Assembly: GCA_028583415.1 (NCBI GenBank)
Contig: CM053267.1
Span: 46,789,390 to 46,853,389, forward strand
Source: Protea cynaroides
Taxonomy: Eukaryota > Streptophyta > Magnoliopsida > Proteales > Proteaceae
Length of the DNA: 64,000 nucleotides
Direction of reading: 5' to 3'
Shown here: piece by piece, positions 58,378 to 64,000 of the stretch
Layout of the letters: every line of letters begins with the position of its first letter
How positions within the stretch are numbered: position 1 is the first letter of the stretch
Made by a program: the position numbers and the translations under genes
The notes under the pieces: model-generated
What the model was told of the DNA's origin: nothing
The model's database searches: none
What the model saw: the letters and a program-made list of their open reading frames with translations, nothing else

Positions 58378-59634
58378 ATGGAGAAGAAAGCAGCTGCATG
58401 CATTCCTGGTGGTGAAACTGAGGCCATAACAAGAAGGATGAATCCTTTCACTGGAACTTCATATTTCTCATCAACTGTTGTTGTATCTGACACTGAAACA
58501 GAGAAGGAAAAGAGGGCAGTGTATAGACGATGGTCTGAACTCCCAGCCCTTACGATTGATATGATCTTAGATCGGCTGGATTTCGTAGAAAAATTCCGAT
58601 TTGCATCAGTCTGTGTCACATGGAGAGATGCTGCTCCGGATTTCGCAAAACGTCGTCCTCAGCGGATCATTCCATGGTTACTCTTCTCCCAAGATACACA
58701 AACCGGAGCACTAAGTTTTCTCAACCTCCCTGAAACCATGATTCACCATGTAAGGATTCCTCAGATCAATATGAATCTCTGTTATGGTTCTACACAAGGA
58801 TGGTTGTTTATGTTTGCTGGTGATGCATGTGAGAATAACCATTGTTTTCTATTAAATCCAATTTCCAAAGCTCAAATTCAACTTCCACCTTTAAGCCTGG
58901 AATCACGACAATCCTTTCTTAAGGTATTACTGTCATCCAGTCCTGCTATCAATGAAGATTGGATGGTTGTGGCCCACACTGTATCACATGGGCTACTATT
59001 TTGCAAACCAGGAGATAGGTCATGGTCCATTGGGCCGCCAAATAGTAAATATGCATTTTCTTTTGATTATGGGGACATCATTTTTTCTGGTGGACAAGTT
59101 TACGTACTCAGCATGTTAAATACAGTTTGGGTTTTTGATATAAAAACTCAAAACCTTGTTCTCATGGGTGGTGGAGCATCACCAGCATATGATCTTCATA
59201 ACGACGGGATTGACCACGGTGATCCGTATATATGCTACCTAGTTGAATCAAATGGAGAACTGTTTTTGGTTGCAAGGTTCTTGAAGAATACTGCTTACCA
59301 TTATACAACCATTGGATTTCTGTTATACAAGTTGCATAAGAATGACAATATAGAGCTTAGAGTAAGGGGGTATGTTTGGGTCAGACAATCAAGTTTTGGA
59401 GCTGATCGAGCGTTGTTTCTTAGCATCAATGGTTCCAAATCAGTCTCAACCATTGAGAACCCAGGAGTACAGAGTAATTGTATTTACTTCATAAATGATT
59501 TACACCGTCAAACAGGTAAGCCTTGTGACATAGGTATCTGCCATGTCGAGGATGGCAAGATTGAACCCTTTAATATTCCTCTTGACGCCTATGCTTTTAA
59601 GTTTCCTTCAGTTTGGGTCACACCCTCAGTTTGA
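58378..59634 (+). CDS. F-box protein with DUF295 (KIB1-4) beta-propeller
   Basis: A single uninterrupted exon of 418 residues. The F-box is at about residues 52-92 (WSELPALTIDMILDRLDFV, FRFASVCVTWRDAA). The rest is a DUF295-type domain, with CYGSTQGWLFMF, LLNPISKAQIQLPPL, DWMVVAHTVSHGLLFCKPGD, CYLVESNGELFLVARF, ALFLSINGSKSVS and NCIYFIND in the order usual for this family. Such proteins are thought to recruit targets to SCF ubiquitin ligases through the F-box; the target here is unknown. The start is supported by the same start in the pseudogene copy at 36090. The length is normal for the family and no defect was seen. Confidence 0.9.
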   Translation: MEKKAAACIPGGETEAITRRMNPFTGTSYFSSTVVVSDTETEKEKRAVYRRWSELPALTIDMILDRLDFVEKFRFASVCVTWRDAAPDFAKRRPQRIIPWLLFSQDTQTGALSFLNLPETMIHHVRIPQINMNLCYGSTQGWLFMFAGDACENNHCFLLNPISKAQIQLPPLSLESRQSFLKVLLSSSPAINEDWMVVAHTVSHGLLFCKPGDRSWSIGPPNSKYAFSFDYGDIIFSGGQVYVLSMLNTVWVFDIKTQNLVLMGGGASPAYDLHNDGIDHGDPYICYLVESNGELFLVARFLKNTAYHYTTIGFLLYKLHKNDNIELRVRGYVWVRQSSFGADRALFLSINGSKSVSTIENPGVQSNCIYFINDLHRQTGKPCDIGICHVEDGKIEPFNIPLDAYAFKFPSVWVTPSV

Positions 59635-59675
59635 GAACTTGAGCTTAGAGTTTTAATATGCTTTTGCTCTCTCTT

Positions 59676-59681
59676 AATAAA
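59676..59681 (+). terminator. Poly(A) signal of the F-box gene
   Basis: aataaa 42 bases after the stop codon, in the usual place for a plant near-upstream element. Confidence 0.6.
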
Positions 59682-59863
59682 GATTAACTTGTTGTAATTG
59701 AGAATTATTTACTTGAAGGATCTTCTTAGCTATGCATGCTATTATGTCTTATGTTTTATGCTAACGTGTCTCATGCTATTTACTTCAAGCATCTTCTTAT
59801 AATGTTCTTCTTATTCTTTCTTTGTTAACAAACACCCCCCCCCCCCCCCCCCAACCCAAAAAA

Positions 59864-59898
<35 letters not shown>

Positions 59899-62044
59899 AA
59901 AAGCATATCATTGATATTAGATTTTTCAGGGGTGATAAGTAATATTGAAAATGTATTGAATTAGTTAGAGCATCACCATTGCTATAATGAAGCTTACATG
60001 ATTTTATGAATGCACTTTAAATATGTGGTAACTTGTAAATGGATCCAATTAATAGCTAGCGTTTTTTTGGTGGCAAAATGAGAGGATATGAGGAGAGTTT
60101 TAGATTTTGTTTTACAAGACCAGATCCCTACATTGTAGTGGGGACAATGTTTCGTATTTTCAGAAAGTTGCATCTCCTTGTTTCCTTTAAATAGTTAGCG
60201 TTGGAGGTTATAAGGTTAGCAAGAATTCGTTGTCACTAAAAGGCGTGAGAAAGAAAGCGTGTAACCCTTTCTCAATTGTTAGTGAAAATTGCTCTTCGCT
60301 GCCCGTAGATGTAGGCATCTTACCAAACCATGCATATCCATGTGTTTTGTGATTGTTTTCTCTCTGCATCTTGAATAGAATTCCATTTCTGCATACTCAT
60401 ATGCACATTGCATGAACAGTCAAGGGATGACACCTGTTTGTATCGTTGCAATTTGCACGGTGGGATTTTTATGGAAGTAAAAAGGGACAGTTGTCATCAC
60501 CAAACCGTATACGTGCATTGTGCATTTACGCGTAGGTGATCAGGCTATTATTTTATAGAATTTTTTATTGAACCAATTTTAATAGCTTGTTATGGTTATC
60601 TCATTTCCTTATTAAAACTAAATTCTTTGTGAAATTGAGGAGAGCAGGCAGCCCCTTTATTATATTAGCGGGTAGGTTAAACTTTTTCCTGAAGCAGAGA
60701 TGAGATTAGAGATGAAAAAGACGCTAACATTAGCAGAAGATCATCGATCATACTTTCTTGCCTTAGCCACTATTGAGGAAGATAAACTCATAGCAATGAC
60801 AGACGATCCTGAGGCAGAAAAAGTACCTGTTGTTAACAAAATGGAGTCTCATTTTTTTTGAATCGAAAAGTCTCAACGTCCTCGTTGAGAGTCGCTCTGT
60901 GAGACGTCCAGTAGTCCCTGACTTGGTCTTCGAATCGTAATACTGTCTCAGTTCGTTCCCAGCTTGCCTCGCTCTCAGGTTGGCCCTTCTACTTGACTAA
61001 GTAGTATTCAACTCGTGCAGTGGGTGTATGGGCTAGCCCATGGTGCGGTTTATCACATCTAATTGTCTTATGCTTTTCATTCTTTCCTCTGTATTTATGT
61101 TGTTCATCACAAAACAGCCAGTCTTAGAATCCTTTAATTGCAAATATATTATTTTGAATGTACATTGACTGAGATATGGACAAAAATTTATCCACATATT
61201 TTGTTGCTCCATTCTCTATTGACCTATCACAAATATTCGAATGCAAAGAAACTTTTAACTTGTTTCATTTAAGGGCAATGAAGTATATGTGATTAAGGAC
61301 CCTAAATAGGATGCACCCCTATTTTTTAGGCAATAAAGTGCTCGTGTTGCAGCTTTTTTTTATGTCCCGATTCAATTTTCAGAATGCTCCTATATTTATT
61401 TATTTTGGGATTTTATTTTTATTTTTTGGGTTCTCTAGCTGTTTTTGTATTCTTTTTTTCTTCAATTGGTAATAAATTTCATTTGTGATTTCTAGAAAGA
61501 AAAAAAAAAAAAAATTCTCCACATTTGCCTTGTCAAATCTTTAGAAATGACAGACAACATCTCACTATAGGCTCTTATGTGGGAATTTCGATTTCAGTAT
61601 GAGGGTGCACAATGGACACATCTTAAAGTGGTCCAGCATTAAGAAGACTAAATTGAATAATTTCTCCTTGAAGTTAGATGTAGCCGAAGTAGTAATCACA
61701 CAAAATTTTTAGAATGCATTCTGCATTGCTTCATGTTATTTTTCCATCAGACACTACTTATTTGAAGTCGTCCATCATAATGCATTATATAATAATGCCA
61801 AAGCGGCCATAAGAAGGTATGCCTTTGAGCTATGCACCTTGAGAGCTGATTACCTCCACCGAAGGAGGATTTTGTGCTTTTGAACTGATCATTTTGTGTC
61901 ACATTCGACAGACGTGTTGACACTTCTACATAAAAGAACATGACCAAATAGAATACTCCAGAACCTTATGCAGAGAGGGAAGATAGGTTTATAAGTATGA
62001 ATGGCTGTACTACCTATATAGGGACCCATAGTGGAAGGGTTCTC
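59682..62044. other. No gene; simple repeats and copia U5-like scrap
   Basis: It contains a C-run at about 59833-59852 and an (AAAT)n run at about 59861-59900. A stretch near 60290-60390 (ctgcccgtagatgtaggcat, then tttgtgattgttttctctct) resembles a copia LTR U5. No exon recognised between 60400 and 62044. Confidence 0.45.
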
Positions 62045-62230
62045 TACATCTTTTGGTGAACCTAGCTTTCTCTGTCCCTCAAGAGCAATAAGGGGTAATA
62101 TAGGAATATTTATCCGTTGTCCATCGACTAGCTACGCCTTTCAGCCTGATCTTAGACCCTGGCTCACCCCCCATAGACTAACCACTCTCTTGTCTCTTGG
62201 GCCGGCTGGTCATCATGTATATTTATAGTG
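62045..62230 (-). pseudogene. Plastid-like 23S rRNA fragment in the nucleus
   Basis: Read on the minus strand: gtgagccagggtctaagatc, aggctgaaaggcgtag, tcgatggacaacggataaat, attcctatattacccctt and gagggacagagaaagctagg. These follow, in order, a conserved stretch of plastid 23S rRNA (aggccgaaaggcgtagtcga, tggacaacaggtgaatattc). A 4-bp insertion (ctag) after ggcgtag and many substitutions show decay. It is about 180 bp long. Mitochondrial 26S is less likely but not excluded. Confidence 0.6.
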
Positions 62231-63325
<1,095 letters not shown>

Positions 63326-63329
63326 TGTT

Positions 63330-64000
63330 TTGTTGCCTAAGCCGCATAAATGGTTTAGGAATTTGTTTTTTTCTTTTTAGTTAGTTTTTGAGACAGGGTT
63401 TGTTATTACACATTTGAGTGTTCTTGAGAGATCTTCATTGTATTACCCCATTTTACATAGTAAATCATTTTCATTTTCTCTCGTGGATGTAGCATATCGC
63501 ATTGGTATGTGAACCATATAAAAACACTGTCATCTTTGCTTAAATCGTTTTAGTTAATTTCGTCATGTTTTTTGTGGTTTACGTTAACAATTTCCTTATT
63601 TTTCAAGAACTTTTGAAATGTATGAAAGCAGTATTACTTCTTTTTAAGCTGTCCACATCCTTATTTCATGTGATGTTTTTTTAGTGATTATCTTCTAGTA
63701 TGAATCGGTCTATTGGGTTATCCATCTCAATTATTTATTTTTTAGGATCATATTATACTCTTCGCTTTTTTTTTTTTAAGTGATTTTGAGGATTTTATTC
63801 CAGTGTTTGATCCTTGTGTTAGCAAATTTTTGCTGTCTTAAAGTTTCTTTGGTTCTTTCATAATTGGCTAATAGTTTTTTTTTTTTTTAATTAGAAATGC
63901 ATAACCCAAATTAATTTTAATATTTGTACTTAACAGATAGATGTAATGTAATGGGATATGTCATTCCTGACTTGTGAGTATTGATTTCCTCGTATATTTT
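63330..64000 (+). repeat. Duplicated segment containing a copia LTR end, copy 2
   Basis: Matches 51120-51850 in the same orientation (gttgcctaagccgcataa, gagatcttcattgtattac, tgtgaaccatataaaa, tctattgggttatcc), including sequence after the LTR end. It runs off the window, so the true length is unknown. Confidence 0.7.

Overview
This is a 64 kb piece of nuclear DNA from a flowering plant, probably a non-grass. The host genes have introns and are plant-type (thioredoxin o, SWEET sugar transporters, an F-box/DUF295 protein, a BPS1-like fragment), and most of the window is made of transposable elements in an AT-rich background. There are no bacterial-style operons, no CRISPR arrays and no convincing tRNA genes. 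The species cannot be fixed from the sequence alone.

Bases 1-2081 hold two decayed LINE remnants. Bases 2087-19873 are one Ty1/copia element with matching LTR ends, a 5-bp target duplication (atatc) and two large hAT transposons nested inside it. hAT-1 (3579-11171, 8-bp duplication ctgaagac) sits in gag. It carries a captured fragment of the plant gene BPS1 and two smaller elements (4153-4749 and 9312-10168). hAT-2 (15121-19794) sits in the 3' LTR. Without the insertions the copia element is about 5.5 kb.

Bases 20464-22003 (minus) encode most of a mitochondrial thioredoxin o. Its exons stop exactly before the last exon, on the side where the copia element lies. Two 243-bp hairpin MITEs, the first two exons of a probable succinate dehydrogenase subunit 7 gene, and then two solo LTRs of one large gypsy-like family follow. 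One LTR is inserted inside the other in the opposite direction (23743-29362). A lone first exon of a probable drug/metabolite transporter comes next (29401-29563).

Bases 31383-35131 (minus) are a broken gypsy gag-like gene of the 'putative gypsy type transposon' class, with two MITEs inserted. From 35.5 kb to the end the window is dominated by duplicated host segments. An F-box/DUF295 pseudogene (36090-37240) pairs with an apparently intact gene (58378-59634). A SWEET3-like pseudogene (41160-42444) pairs with an apparently intact SWEET gene (53071-54364). A repeat at about 51.1 kb pairs with one at 63.3 kb. Between the copies lie copia pieces, a SIRE-like LTR with a very GC-rich core (47106-49452) and more MITEs. 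A decayed plastid-like 23S rRNA fragment is at 62045-62230.

The genes do not form one pathway. The main story is repeated insertion and segmental duplication, which can be ordered in time from target-site duplications and from empty sites in the duplicate copies. All boundaries and splice sites were read by eye, without alignments or expression data.
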